A stretch of DNA of 6,060 bases. Origin: an uncultured Planctomycetaceae bacterium. Lineage in GTDB: Bacteria; Planctomycetota; Planctomycetia; Pirellulales; Pirellulaceae. The notes under the pieces were generated by a model, which worked only from the letters and a program-made list of their open reading frames with translations, made no database searches and was not told where the DNA came from. A program made the translations under genes and the position numbers. The DNA lies in the NCBI GenBank assembly GCA_937967755.1, contig CALBTA010000661.1:1-6060 (forward strand), given 5' to 3'. Shown in pieces: positions 1-6,041 of the stretch (its first letter is position 1; every line of letters begins with the position of its first letter).

Positions 1-518
1 AATTGACGCTGCGCCTTTGTGAGCGGGCCGCCGAAGAGGGTGTTCCGATTTATTTATACGGTGGAGCGAATGACGAAATCCTCAGCGATCTTCAGCAGAA
101 TCTGCTGGAGAAGTTTCCGAAACTTCAAATCGCCGGAGCCGAGTCGCCGCCCTTCCGCCCGCTGACGGAAGAGGAAGACGAGGAAGTTGTGGAGCGGATC
201 AACGCCAGCGGCGCGGGGATCGTCTTCATCGGGCTGGGATGCCCCAAACAAGACCACTTCGCCTACGAACACAAGGGGCGTATCCAAGCTGTGCAGGCAT
301 GCGTTGGAGCCGCGTTCGATTTTCACGCTGGCCGCACAACGATGGCGCCGGCTTGGATGCAGCGGAACGGGTTGGAATGGTTCTATCGATTGTGCAGTGA
401 ACCGCGCCGATTGTGGAAGCGATATCTGGTGACAAACTCGCTGTTTTTGAAAAAGCTTCTATCACAATGGATGTTGGCACCTCGCCGTCGGGCGCAGCCG
501 GCAACCGAACCAGCTTAG
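1..518 (+). CDS. WecG/TagA/CpsF family glycosyltransferase (GT26), 5'-truncated by window edge
   Basis: C-terminal 171 residues of a GT26 enzyme, a family that adds the second sugar (often an N-acetylmannosamine-type sugar) to an undecaprenyl-linked glycan at the inner face of the cytoplasmic membrane. Visible family blocks, numbered from base 3, are IYLYGG (16-21), GLGCPKQD (77-84), AFDFHAG (104-110), and WMQRNGLEWFYRL (118-130), followed by EPRRLWKRY (133-141). GT26 proteins are usually about 240-280 residues, so roughly the first 80-100 residues, with the catalytic Asp region, lie upstream. The TTG at base 3 is therefore an internal codon, not a start. The usual RAP before WM reads MAP here. 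The tail is basic and Ala/Pro-rich. The stop is 64 bases before the epimerase gene on the same strand, consistent with one operon. The family is near certain; the sugar donor is unknown. Confidence 0.9.
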   Translation, partial: LTLRLCERAAEEGVPIYLYGGANDEILSDLQQNLLEKFPKLQIAGAESPPFRPLTEEEDEEVVERINASGAGIVFIGLGCPKQDHFAYEHKGRIQAVQACVGAAFDFHAGRTTMAPAWMQRNGLEWFYRLCSEPRRLWKRYLVTNSLFLKKLLSQWMLAPRRRAQPATEPA

Positions 519-568
519 CCAACGTTCGTCGCGGAACATCGCTTTTATCACTTCGATTTCATTTTCAC

Positions 569-573
569 GGGAG
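569..573 (+). promoter_or_regulatory. Ribosome binding site for the epimerase gene
   Basis: GGGAG lies 9 bases before the ATG at 583 and supports that start. It is one of only two clear Shine-Dalgarno sequences in the window. The 519-582 gap holds nothing else that I can support. Confidence 0.6.
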
Positions 574-582
574 TTCTTAATC

Positions 583-1587
583 ATGTCGAACAAAAACATC
601 CTCGTCGCCGGCGGCGGCGGTTTTATCGGTGGGCACCTTGTCGCCCGTTTGCTGGAACGTGGTTTCACCAACATTCGCGTGGTCGACATTAAACCGACCG
701 ACCAGTGGTACCAGGTTTTAGACAATGCCGAGAACGTCGTCGCCGACTTGCAGATTCTCGAAAACTGCAAAGGGGCCTGCGAAGATGTCGACATCGTCTA
801 CAACCTGGCCGCCGACATGGGTGGCATGGGCTTCATCGAAAACAACAAGGCCCTCTGTATGCTGTCGGTGTTGATCAACACGCACTTGCTGATGGCCGCC
901 CACGAGATGGGTGTCGACCGGTTTTTCTACGCAAGCAGCGCGTGCGTTTACAACGCCGAAAAGCAAAAGCGCGAAGACGTCGTCGCGCTGAAGGAAGAAG
1001 ACGCCTACCCAGCGATGCCGGAAGATGGTTACGGTTGGGAAAAACTGTTCAGCGAACGAATGTGCCGGCACTACCGTGAAGACTTCGACCTGACGACGCG
1101 TGTTGCGCGCTTCCACAATGTGTACGGGCCGTTTGGCACGTGGGACGGCGGACGTGAAAAAGCACCGGCCGCGATTTGCCGCAAGGTGATTCACGCGGTG
1201 GCGACCGGAAACCACGAGATCGAAATCTGGGGCGACGGCAATCAGACCCGCAGCTTCATGTACATTGACGATTGCCTGCAAGGCATAGATATGATCACCC
1301 AAAGCGACATTGAAGTGCCGATCAATCTCGGCTCGAACGAATTGGTCACCATCAACGGGCTAGTCAGCATCGTTGAGGAGATCGCTGGTGTTACGCTGAA
1401 GCGAAACTACAAGCTCGACGCCCCCAAAGGTGTCAACGGCCGTAATAGCGACAACACATTGATCCAGCAACTGCTCGATTGGGAACCGGGCATCCGCCTG
1501 CGCGACGGCATGGAGCGGACCTACGCCTGGATTTACGACGAATACATGGCCCGCGAAAAGAGTGCCCAACCGGTCGCGGCCCAATAG
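583..1587 (+). CDS. gme: GDP-mannose 3,5-epimerase (extended SDR family)
   Basis: 334-residue extended short-chain dehydrogenase closely resembling plant GDP-mannose 3,5-epimerase. That enzyme converts GDP-D-mannose to GDP-L-galactose, with GDP-L-gulose as a side product, in the cytoplasm. The NAD-binding glycine motif GGGGFIGG is at 10-17. Family signatures are LAADMGGMGF (75-84), SSACVY (118-123), the YGWEK active-site pair Y150/K154, RFHNVYGPFGTW (176-187), GGREKAPAA (189-197), WGDGNQTRSF (216-225), and GRNSDNTLI (286-294). C121, Y150, K154 and K193 sit at a constant offset of 24 from the plant residues that I recall as C145, Y174, K178 and K217, so the catalytic set appears intact. The ATG is supported by GGGAG upstream. 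The gene lies between two glycosyltransferases, which suggests its product feeds glycan assembly here. A related NDP-sugar epimerase of other specificity is possible but less likely. Confidence 0.88.
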   Translation: MSNKNILVAGGGGFIGGHLVARLLERGFTNIRVVDIKPTDQWYQVLDNAENVVADLQILENCKGACEDVDIVYNLAADMGGMGFIENNKALCMLSVLINTHLLMAAHEMGVDRFFYASSACVYNAEKQKREDVVALKEEDAYPAMPEDGYGWEKLFSERMCRHYREDFDLTTRVARFHNVYGPFGTWDGGREKAPAAICRKVIHAVATGNHEIEIWGDGNQTRSFMYIDDCLQGIDMITQSDIEVPINLGSNELVTINGLVSIVEEIAGVTLKRNYKLDAPKGVNGRNSDNTLIQQLLDWEPGIRLRDGMERTYAWIYDEYMAREKSAQPVAAQ

Positions 1588-1595
1588 GCGATTGC

Positions 1596-1636
1596 CAGTG
1601 CTGTCGTAAGGATCGCCGATCCGTACGACAGCACTG
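1596..1636 (+). repeat. Strong hairpin (near-perfect inverted repeat) between the epimerase and GT2 genes
   Basis: The arms are CAGTGCTGTCGTA (1596-1608) and TACGACAGCACTG (1624-1636), a perfect 13-bp inverted repeat. Inside them, after a single A/G mismatch, GGATC (1610-1614) pairs with GATCC (1618-1622) around a GCC loop, giving 18 paired positions in total. It begins 8 bases after the epimerase stop and ends 35 bases before the GT2 ATG. No T-run follows, so it is not a classical intrinsic terminator. It could be an mRNA-stabilising or processing stem, an attenuator, or a copy of a dispersed palindrome. Confidence 0.8.
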
Positions 1637-1671
1637 CGGGCGACCCGGTGTTACGTCACGTTGGCAAGAAC

Positions 1672-2694
1672 ATGGGCGAATCAACATCATTGGTCTACGC
1701 CGTCGTCATAACCTACGACGGTTTGCGTTTTCTCGACGGGTGCCTCAGCACGCTCCAAGGCACACGCTACGACAACCTGCGCATTCTGCTGGTGATCAAC
1801 GGTTCGTCCGACGGCTCAGAGGAATTCGTCACCTCGTCGTTCCCCAACGTCGAAGTGGTTTCCTTGTCCGAAAACATCGGCTGCCTGCCCGCCTGCAATT
1901 TAGGAGTTGAGCGCGCGATCGAGCGCGGAGCCGAGTACGTCGTGTTGTGTAACGACGACATCGAAGTGCTCGACGACCGTTGGCTGGCAGCAACGATCGA
2001 AGCGATGGAAAAAGACGAATCCATCGCGCTGGCCGGCTTCGATGAGCAGACGACGCGTGAAGTGACAGTGCCCGGTCAAATCGATTTCACAGAAGTGGAT
2101 GACCTGGTCGGTTTCGCGCTCGTCATCCGGGCCCAGGCGCTGAAGTTGCTGGGAATGTTCGATGAACAATTTCCAGTATTCGCCGCTGAAGATGACCTGC
2201 TCGCTCGGGCGCAGCGCGCCGGCTACCGGTCGGTGCAGTCCAATGTTCCGTTTTTGCACTTCGGCGGCGGGACGATCGGTCGTTTAACGCCGGACATCTC
2301 ACTGCAACAAATGTGCTGCGCGCTGCGGATGTGCATCAAACACCGCGGTCCGCTGCGAACCATCGCCCGCTGGCTGCGCATTGCCGAGATCGCCTGCAAC
2401 CCGTGGGCGTTCTCATTCAATCCCGCTGACGATGGCCACGTTCGCATGCGCGGCAAGGGAAACCCGCTTTTGGGGGCGTGGCTATGGGTGCGGGCGACGA
2501 TCTGGAATCTAACGCACCTGCGGGAAACGCTTCGCGCCAGGCGGCGCGATAACTGGCGGATACACGACGCGCAAGAGGCGCTTGCCCGGCCGCAGCCACC
2601 GCAAGCCGCGGCGGTTCAACCCGAAGAACGTATCCAAACGTCACAACCGCTTGCAGCGACGGTCGGATCATCGGCGGCTGCTTTGAAACGGTAG
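1672..2694 (+). CDS. Family 2 glycosyltransferase (GT-A fold)
   Basis: Predicted 340-residue GT2 inverting glycosyltransferase of the rhamnosyltransferase/WbbL-like type, likely adding a sugar to a growing lipid-linked glycan in the cytoplasm. It opens with the nucleotide-binding strand (AVVITYDG, 10-17). NGSSDGS (43-49) and SENIG (66-70) follow, then the metal-binding CNDDIEV (93-99), GFALVIR (147-153), GMFDEQF (161-167), the acidic EDD (173-175) expected to hold the catalytic base, and H196. No convincing membrane segment is seen. The last 40 or so residues are Pro/Ala/Gln-rich and probably disordered. I chose ATG 1672 because the in-frame GTG at 1648 adds only eight non-family residues and neither start has a clear Shine-Dalgarno site. 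The Asp usually preceding NGSSD is Ile (residue 42). Donor and acceptor are unknown. Confidence 0.88.
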   Translation: MGESTSLVYAVVITYDGLRFLDGCLSTLQGTRYDNLRILLVINGSSDGSEEFVTSSFPNVEVVSLSENIGCLPACNLGVERAIERGAEYVVLCNDDIEVLDDRWLAATIEAMEKDESIALAGFDEQTTREVTVPGQIDFTEVDDLVGFALVIRAQALKLLGMFDEQFPVFAAEDDLLARAQRAGYRSVQSNVPFLHFGGGTIGRLTPDISLQQMCCALRMCIKHRGPLRTIARWLRIAEIACNPWAFSFNPADDGHVRMRGKGNPLLGAWLWVRATIWNLTHLRETLRARRRDNWRIHDAQEALARPQPPQAAAVQPEERIQTSQPLAATVGSSAAALKR

Positions 2695-2701
2695 TCTTTT
2701 G

Positions 2702-2729
2702 TTGATCGCCAGCAGGGTGAAATCATACT
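2702..2729 (+). promoter_or_regulatory. Weak candidate sigma-70-like promoter before the methyltransferase gene
   Basis: TTGATC (2702-2707) and CATACT (2724-2729) are separated by 16 bases, and each matches 4 of 6 consensus positions. It lies in 2695-2810, the longest intergenic gap of the window, before the CDP-sugar block. Such matches are common by chance and promoter consensus in the likely host is uncertain. Nothing else is evident in this gap except a loose bulged inverted repeat. Confidence 0.22.
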
Positions 2730-2810
2730 GAGACTTACACCGGCGGCTGGTCAACCTAGTTGCGGTTTCGCGTTGGAATTCGCGCCCAATCTCGCTCCGG
2801 CTTCTTCTCT

Positions 2811-4031
2811 ATGCGTACGACCGAATTCAGCCAACCCGACGCCATTTTGGTCCGCACACCGCGGCCTCAGTGCCCGCTGTGCGCTGAGTCCGACACCCAG
2901 TTAGTCGTCGCACTGCGGAATCTGCCGGTTCACATCGGGCGGTTGTGGGATTCGAAAGAGAGTGCCAAAACCGCTCCGCGCGGCGATGTCGAACTGACCT
3001 TTTGCCGCTGCTGCGGTTTCGTCTTCAACGCCGCTTACGATGCGAAGAAGTTGCAGTTTGAACCGGGTTACGAATACTCGCTGCACCATTCGCCCAGCCA
3101 TTTGGCGTTCTTAGAGGCGACGGCGGATCGGCTGGTAGAGCGATACGATCTGAAGAACAAAGACATAGTCGAAGTGGGCTGTGGAAGCGGGTTCTTCCTG
3201 AAACTTCTTTGCGAACGGGGCGGCAACCGTGGTTGGGGTTTCGACCCGGCCGTTGATTCTCGCAGCGAAATCTCCGCAGGTGAAGGGTCGGTCACATTGA
3301 TTCCCGAATTCTACGGCGAGGCCCAGTCGGACGTTCCCTGTGACTTGCTGGTTTCGCGATCGATGTTCGAGCTTGTTCCGAAACCGGTTGAGTTTCTTCG
3401 ACAGATGCGGCGGACGTTGGGTGACCGAACGGGTGCGCGGTTTTACCTCGACATTCCCAACACCAGCTACGTCTTCCGCCACCGGGCATCGTGGAACTTA
3501 TTTTACGAACAATGCAACTACTTCGTTGAAGAGACTTTGGTGAAGGCGTTTCAAAGTTCGGGCTTCGACGTCCTCGACGCGGGCGAATGCTTGGGCGAGG
3601 GTTACTACCTGTTCGTGGAAGCAGCCCCAAGCGACAGCGGTAAGTCAGCTTGGCGACGCGGCGACCGGCTGGCGATTCCGAGTGAACTAACCGCCTTAGC
3701 CGATCACCACCAGCAGCAACTGGATCATTGGCGCTGCTGTTGTGAATCGTGGCGGCAAGAAGGCAAACACGTGGTCGCCTGGGGTTCGGGCGGTAGGGCG
3801 ATCAACTTTCTGAATCTGACTGCGGCAGGCGAGCGAATCGAACACATCGTCGACATCAATCCCGCGCGGCACGGTGGCTTCGTGTCGGGAAGCGGGCAAA
3901 AAAATATCGCACCCGAGGAACTTGCTTCGATGCAGCCCGATGTGGTCGTCATCACCAACAACCTATACGGCGACGAGATTCGCCAGCACGTGGCATCCCT
4001 CGGCATTCAGTGTGATTTTGTGGAAATCTAA
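2811..4031 (+). CDS. Sugar C-methyltransferase-like class I SAM methyltransferase
   Basis: 406-residue protein with the three-part architecture of TylC3/NovU/TcaB9-type NDP-sugar C-methyltransferases, which methylate a carbon of NDP-4-keto-6-deoxysugars. The N-terminal zinc-binding part has CPLC (21-24) and CRCC (65-68), giving candidate ligands C21, C24, C65 and C68. The SAM-binding domain has EVGCGSGFFL (121-130) and an acidic GFDP (143-146). The C-terminal Rossmann-like domain has VVAWGSGGRAINFLN (321-335) and VDINPARHGGFVSGSG (347-362). The order and length fit the family well. Odd: the usual RHVLEH block reads RSMFEL (183-188) and the usual YEH reads YEQ (232-234), so expected active-site histidines are missing. 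ATG 2811 is preferred over TTG 2760, whose extra 17 residues are not family-like; no clear Shine-Dalgarno is present. It lies just upstream of rfbG. The family is confident; catalytic activity is uncertain. Confidence 0.85.
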   Translation: MRTTEFSQPDAILVRTPRPQCPLCAESDTQLVVALRNLPVHIGRLWDSKESAKTAPRGDVELTFCRCCGFVFNAAYDAKKLQFEPGYEYSLHHSPSHLAFLEATADRLVERYDLKNKDIVEVGCGSGFFLKLLCERGGNRGWGFDPAVDSRSEISAGEGSVTLIPEFYGEAQSDVPCDLLVSRSMFELVPKPVEFLRQMRRTLGDRTGARFYLDIPNTSYVFRHRASWNLFYEQCNYFVEETLVKAFQSSGFDVLDAGECLGEGYYLFVEAAPSDSGKSAWRRGDRLAIPSELTALADHHQQQLDHWRCCCESWRQEGKHVVAWGSGGRAINFLNLTAAGERIEHIVDINPARHGGFVSGSGQKNIAPEELASMQPDVVVITNNLYGDEIRQHVASLGIQCDFVEI

Positions 4032-4036
4032 AGCTA

Positions 4037-4060
4037 TAGGTCGGATTGCTTATCCGCCTA
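4037..4060 (+). repeat. Small stem-loop directly upstream of the CDP-glucose dehydratase start
   Basis: TAGG (4037-4040) plus CGGAT (4042-4046) pairs with ATCCG (4052-4056) plus CCTA (4057-4060). This gives nine base pairs with one bulged T (4041) and a TGCTT loop. It fills most of the 38-base gap between the methyltransferase stop and the ATG at 4070. It could modulate translation of the downstream gene or be a REP-like palindrome. No T-run follows. Confidence 0.6.
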
Positions 4061-4069
4061 GTGAGACTC

Positions 4070-5227
4070 ATGAGCAACTCCAACATCAACCTCTGCGACA
4101 GCTTCGCCGGCAAGTCGGTCTTCGTCACCGGCCACACCGGGTTCAAAGGCAGTTGGCTTTGCCTGTGGCTGCACTGCTTGGGAGCCAAGGTGACCGGCTT
4201 TGCGCTCGAGCCGCCCACATCCCCTAGCCACTTTGACGTCGCGGGGGTCGAAGACATTTTGTCCGAACACCACATCGGCGACATCCGCGACGCGGGCGCT
4301 TTGGAAATGGCAATGCAGAAAGCTAACCCCGATCTGGTGTTGCACCTGGCGGCTCAGTCGGTCGTTCGCGAAAGCTATCGCATTCCGCGTGAGACGTTCG
4401 AAATCAATGCGATCGGCACGGCAGGCGTGCTCGCTGCGGTCCGCCAGTTGTCCCAACCCGTTTCGGTCGTCTGTGTCACCAGCGACAAGTGTTATGAGAA
4501 CGTCGAACAAACTTGGGGCTACCGCGAATGCGATGCCATGGGCGAACACGACCCTTACGGCGGCAGCAAGGGCGCTGCCGAACTGGTCATCCGCAGCTAC
4601 CGCCATTCGTTCTTCCCGCCAAACCAATTGCACAACCACGGGGTGAAACTCGCGAGCGCACGTGCCGGAAACGTCATCGGCGGAGGCGATTGGACGGTTG
4701 ACGCGCTGATTGTCGACATCGTCACGGCGATGGCCGCGGGCGACCCCGTACAAATTCGCAGTCCCGGCGCTTACCGCCCGTGGCAGCATGTGTTGCAAGC
4801 GCTCAGCGGCTACCTAACCCTCGCAGCTCGGCTGCTGAATTCAAACGACCGGATCTATCAAAGCGGTTGGAACATCGGCCCCGCCGCTGGCAACGAACTG
4901 CCCGTCCGCGACATCGTTGAACTCTTCCTCGACGAATGGGGCGAAGGGAGTTGGGTCGACGTCAGCAACCCTGACGATCCGCCCGAAGCGAACATCCTAC
5001 GGCTCGCAATCGACAAGGCAATCTGGCAACTCGACTGGCGGCCCGGTTGGGACGTTACCGAAACCTTGAAGCAAACGGTCGCCTGGTACCAGGCGTACCA
5101 CGAAGGCGCGACTGACATGCGGGCGGTGAGTCTGCAACAGATTGAAAAGTACGAATCGGCCATCGGTTGGTCGCCAGCATCCGCAGTTGGGGCTTCTAGG
5201 CACCGCGAAATCGAAAGCACTGCGTAG
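4070..5227 (+). CDS. rfbG: CDP-glucose 4,6-dehydratase
   Basis: 385-residue extended SDR enzyme that converts CDP-D-glucose to CDP-4-keto-6-deoxy-D-glucose, the entry point to CDP-linked 6-deoxy, 3,6-dideoxy and branched sugars. The NAD-binding motif GHTGFKGSW is at 21-29. LHLAAQSVVRESY (91-103) follows, then VTSDKCYEN (136-144) with T137, D139 and K140 of the dehydratase-type active site. DPYGGSKG (161-168) supplies Y163 and K167. RAGNVIGGGDW (198-208) and RPWQHVL (236-242) are highly typical of RfbG. The length is slightly above the usual 355-360, owing to a short N-terminal lead and about 25 extra C-terminal residues. ATG 4070 is chosen over the in-frame TTG 4046, which lies inside the upstream hairpin. 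The context of a C-methyltransferase-like gene and an RmlC-type epimerase fits a CDP-deoxysugar cassette. No rfbF is seen in the window. Confidence 0.93.
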   Translation: MSNSNINLCDSFAGKSVFVTGHTGFKGSWLCLWLHCLGAKVTGFALEPPTSPSHFDVAGVEDILSEHHIGDIRDAGALEMAMQKANPDLVLHLAAQSVVRESYRIPRETFEINAIGTAGVLAAVRQLSQPVSVVCVTSDKCYENVEQTWGYRECDAMGEHDPYGGSKGAAELVIRSYRHSFFPPNQLHNHGVKLASARAGNVIGGGDWTVDALIVDIVTAMAAGDPVQIRSPGAYRPWQHVLQALSGYLTLAARLLNSNDRIYQSGWNIGPAAGNELPVRDIVELFLDEWGEGSWVDVSNPDDPPEANILRLAIDKAIWQLDWRPGWDVTETLKQTVAWYQAYHEGATDMRAVSLQQIEKYESAIGWSPASAVGASRHREIESTA

Positions 5228-5259
5228 CACATGGTGGCTGGAAGCCCCCGATACGACCC

Positions 5260-5826
5260 ATGCAATTCACCCGCACCAACATCCCCGACGCCTACATCAT
5301 CTCGCTCGATCCGCAGCGGGACGAGCGCGGTTTCTTCGCGCGCGCCTGGTGCCAGCGGGAGTTGGAAGAGCACGGGCTTTGTGCCGACGTGGTGCAGTGC
5401 AACATCGGCTTCAGCGAGAAGGCAGGCACAGTTCGCGGAATTCATTGGCAGAATGAACCGCACGATGAAGTCAAGATCGTCCGTTGCACCCGTGGCGGGG
5501 TGTTCGACGTGATGGTTGATGTGCGGCCCAACTCGCCGACATACGGACAGCATCACGCGATGGAGCTTAAGGCCGCCGACCGCACGTTGCTATACATTCC
5601 CACCGGCGTGGGGCACGGCTATCAGACGTTGTTTGATGATTCGGAAGTGTTCTATCAAACCTCGCAGTTCTACCACGCGGAAAGTTGTGACGGTCTGCGC
5701 TACAACGATCCGGCGCTGGCCATCGATTGGCCGCTGGAAGTTTCGGTCATTGCCGACCGCGATTTAACCTGGCCCGATTTCGCATTGCGATCAGCGGCGG
5801 CCCTTTCGACGGAGGACCCGCAATGA
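5260..5826 (+). CDS. rfbC: dTDP-4-dehydrorhamnose 3,5-epimerase family protein (RmlC-like cupin)
   Basis: 188-residue cupin enzyme expected to epimerise carbon 3 and/or 5 of an NDP-4-keto-6-deoxyhexose, with full family length. The active-site set is present: R59 and H62 in VRGIHWQ (58-64), K72 in EVKIVRC (70-76), H119 in GVGHGYQTL (116-124), Y132 in VFYQTS (130-135), and YNDPALAIDWP (148-158). The segment DERGFFAR (21-28) is typical of the N-terminus. Because it follows the CDP-glucose 4,6-dehydratase by only 32 bases, its substrate is more likely the CDP-4-keto-6-deoxy sugar than dTDP-4-keto-rhamnose; this is inferred from context. No strong Shine-Dalgarno precedes ATG 5260. Its TGA stop overlaps the next gene's ATG as ATGA (5823-5826), implying translational coupling. 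The exact product stereochemistry cannot be read from sequence. Confidence 0.9.
   Translation: MQFTRTNIPDAYIISLDPQRDERGFFARAWCQRELEEHGLCADVVQCNIGFSEKAGTVRGIHWQNEPHDEVKIVRCTRGGVFDVMVDVRPNSPTYGQHHAMELKAADRTLLYIPTGVGHGYQTLFDDSEVFYQTSQFYHAESCDGLRYNDPALAIDWPLEVSVIADRDLTWPDFALRSAAALSTEDPQ
5811..5815 (+). promoter_or_regulatory. Ribosome binding site for the terminal oxidoreductase gene
   Basis: GGAGG lies seven bases before ATG 5823, embedded in the last codons of the rfbC-like gene. It is the strongest Shine-Dalgarno in the window. It fixes the start of the next gene and shows that start was selected for translation even though the frame is short. Confidence 0.7.
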
Positions 5827-6041
5827 TCATCGTCGACACCGCTTTGAAACAACGCGAAGCCGAAGGCAAACCGCTACGCGTGGCGCTGGTGGGTGCCGGG
5901 TTCGCCGCGCGCGGCGTCGCGCAGCAACTGCTGACTCCATTGCCCGGCATGCGGCTGGCGGCAATTGTGAACCGCACCGCCAGCAAGGCAATCGGGCTGT
6001 TCCATGAATCAAGCAGTTCGCCTGTTGATTGTCAGACGTAA
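5823..6041 (+). CDS. N-terminal fragment of an NAD(P)-dependent oxidoreductase (SAF-domain/homoserine-dehydrogenase-like); probably a disrupted gene
   Basis: The 72-codon frame starts MIIVDTALKQREAEGKP and has a Rossmann motif VALVGAGFAARGVA (20-33) with G24, G26 and G31, then LAAIVNRTASKA (45-56). This closely resembles the start of the roughly 430-residue NAD(P)-dependent oxidoreductases that often follow rfbG/rfbC-type genes and are thought to reduce or rearrange the keto-sugar product. The start is firm: GGAGG at 5811 and an ATGA overlap with the upstream gene. The frame ends at TAA 6039-6041, far short of family length. Family-like sequence fades after about residue 57 (near base 5993), and GC drops from 67% (5941-6000) to 47% (6001-6060) by my count. 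A truncating insertion or rearrangement is the likeliest cause; a frameshift or sequencing error is possible. The window ends before this can be settled. Confidence 0.6.
   Translation: MIIVDTALKQREAEGKPLRVALVGAGFAARGVAQQLLTPLPGMRLAAIVNRTASKAIGLFHESSSSPVDCQT

Noticed and set aside
718..1302. 194-codon - strand open frame opposite the epimerase gene
   Set aside because: It is a shadow of a confidently identified gene, with no domain-like pattern and no supporting start signal.
1648..1671. Upstream GTG start extending the GT2 protein by eight residues
   Set aside because: The extra residues are not family-like and there is no Shine-Dalgarno site. ATG 1672 places the conserved first strand at the usual distance from the N-terminus.
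2701..2755. Bulged inverted repeat: GTTGA(2701-2705)/CCAGC(2709-2713) with GCTGG(2746-2750)/TCAAC(2751-2755)
   Set aside because: The ten pairs are interrupted by a 3-base bulge and separated by a 32-base loop. This is weak compared with the two compact hairpins and could easily be chance.
2760..2810. Upstream TTG start adding 17 residues to the methyltransferase-like protein
   Set aside because: The added residues are Arg/Ser-rich with no family match, and ATG 2811 already gives the complete architecture.
4058..4798. Long open frame (246 codons) on the - strand opposite rfbG
   Set aside because: It lies wholly antisense to a gene with clear family motifs. Its translation shows no recognisable domain and such frames are expected in GC-rich coding DNA.
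4858..5556. 232-codon - strand open frame spanning the rfbG/rfbC junction
   Set aside because: It overlaps two well-supported genes on the opposite strand and its translation is not protein-family-like.
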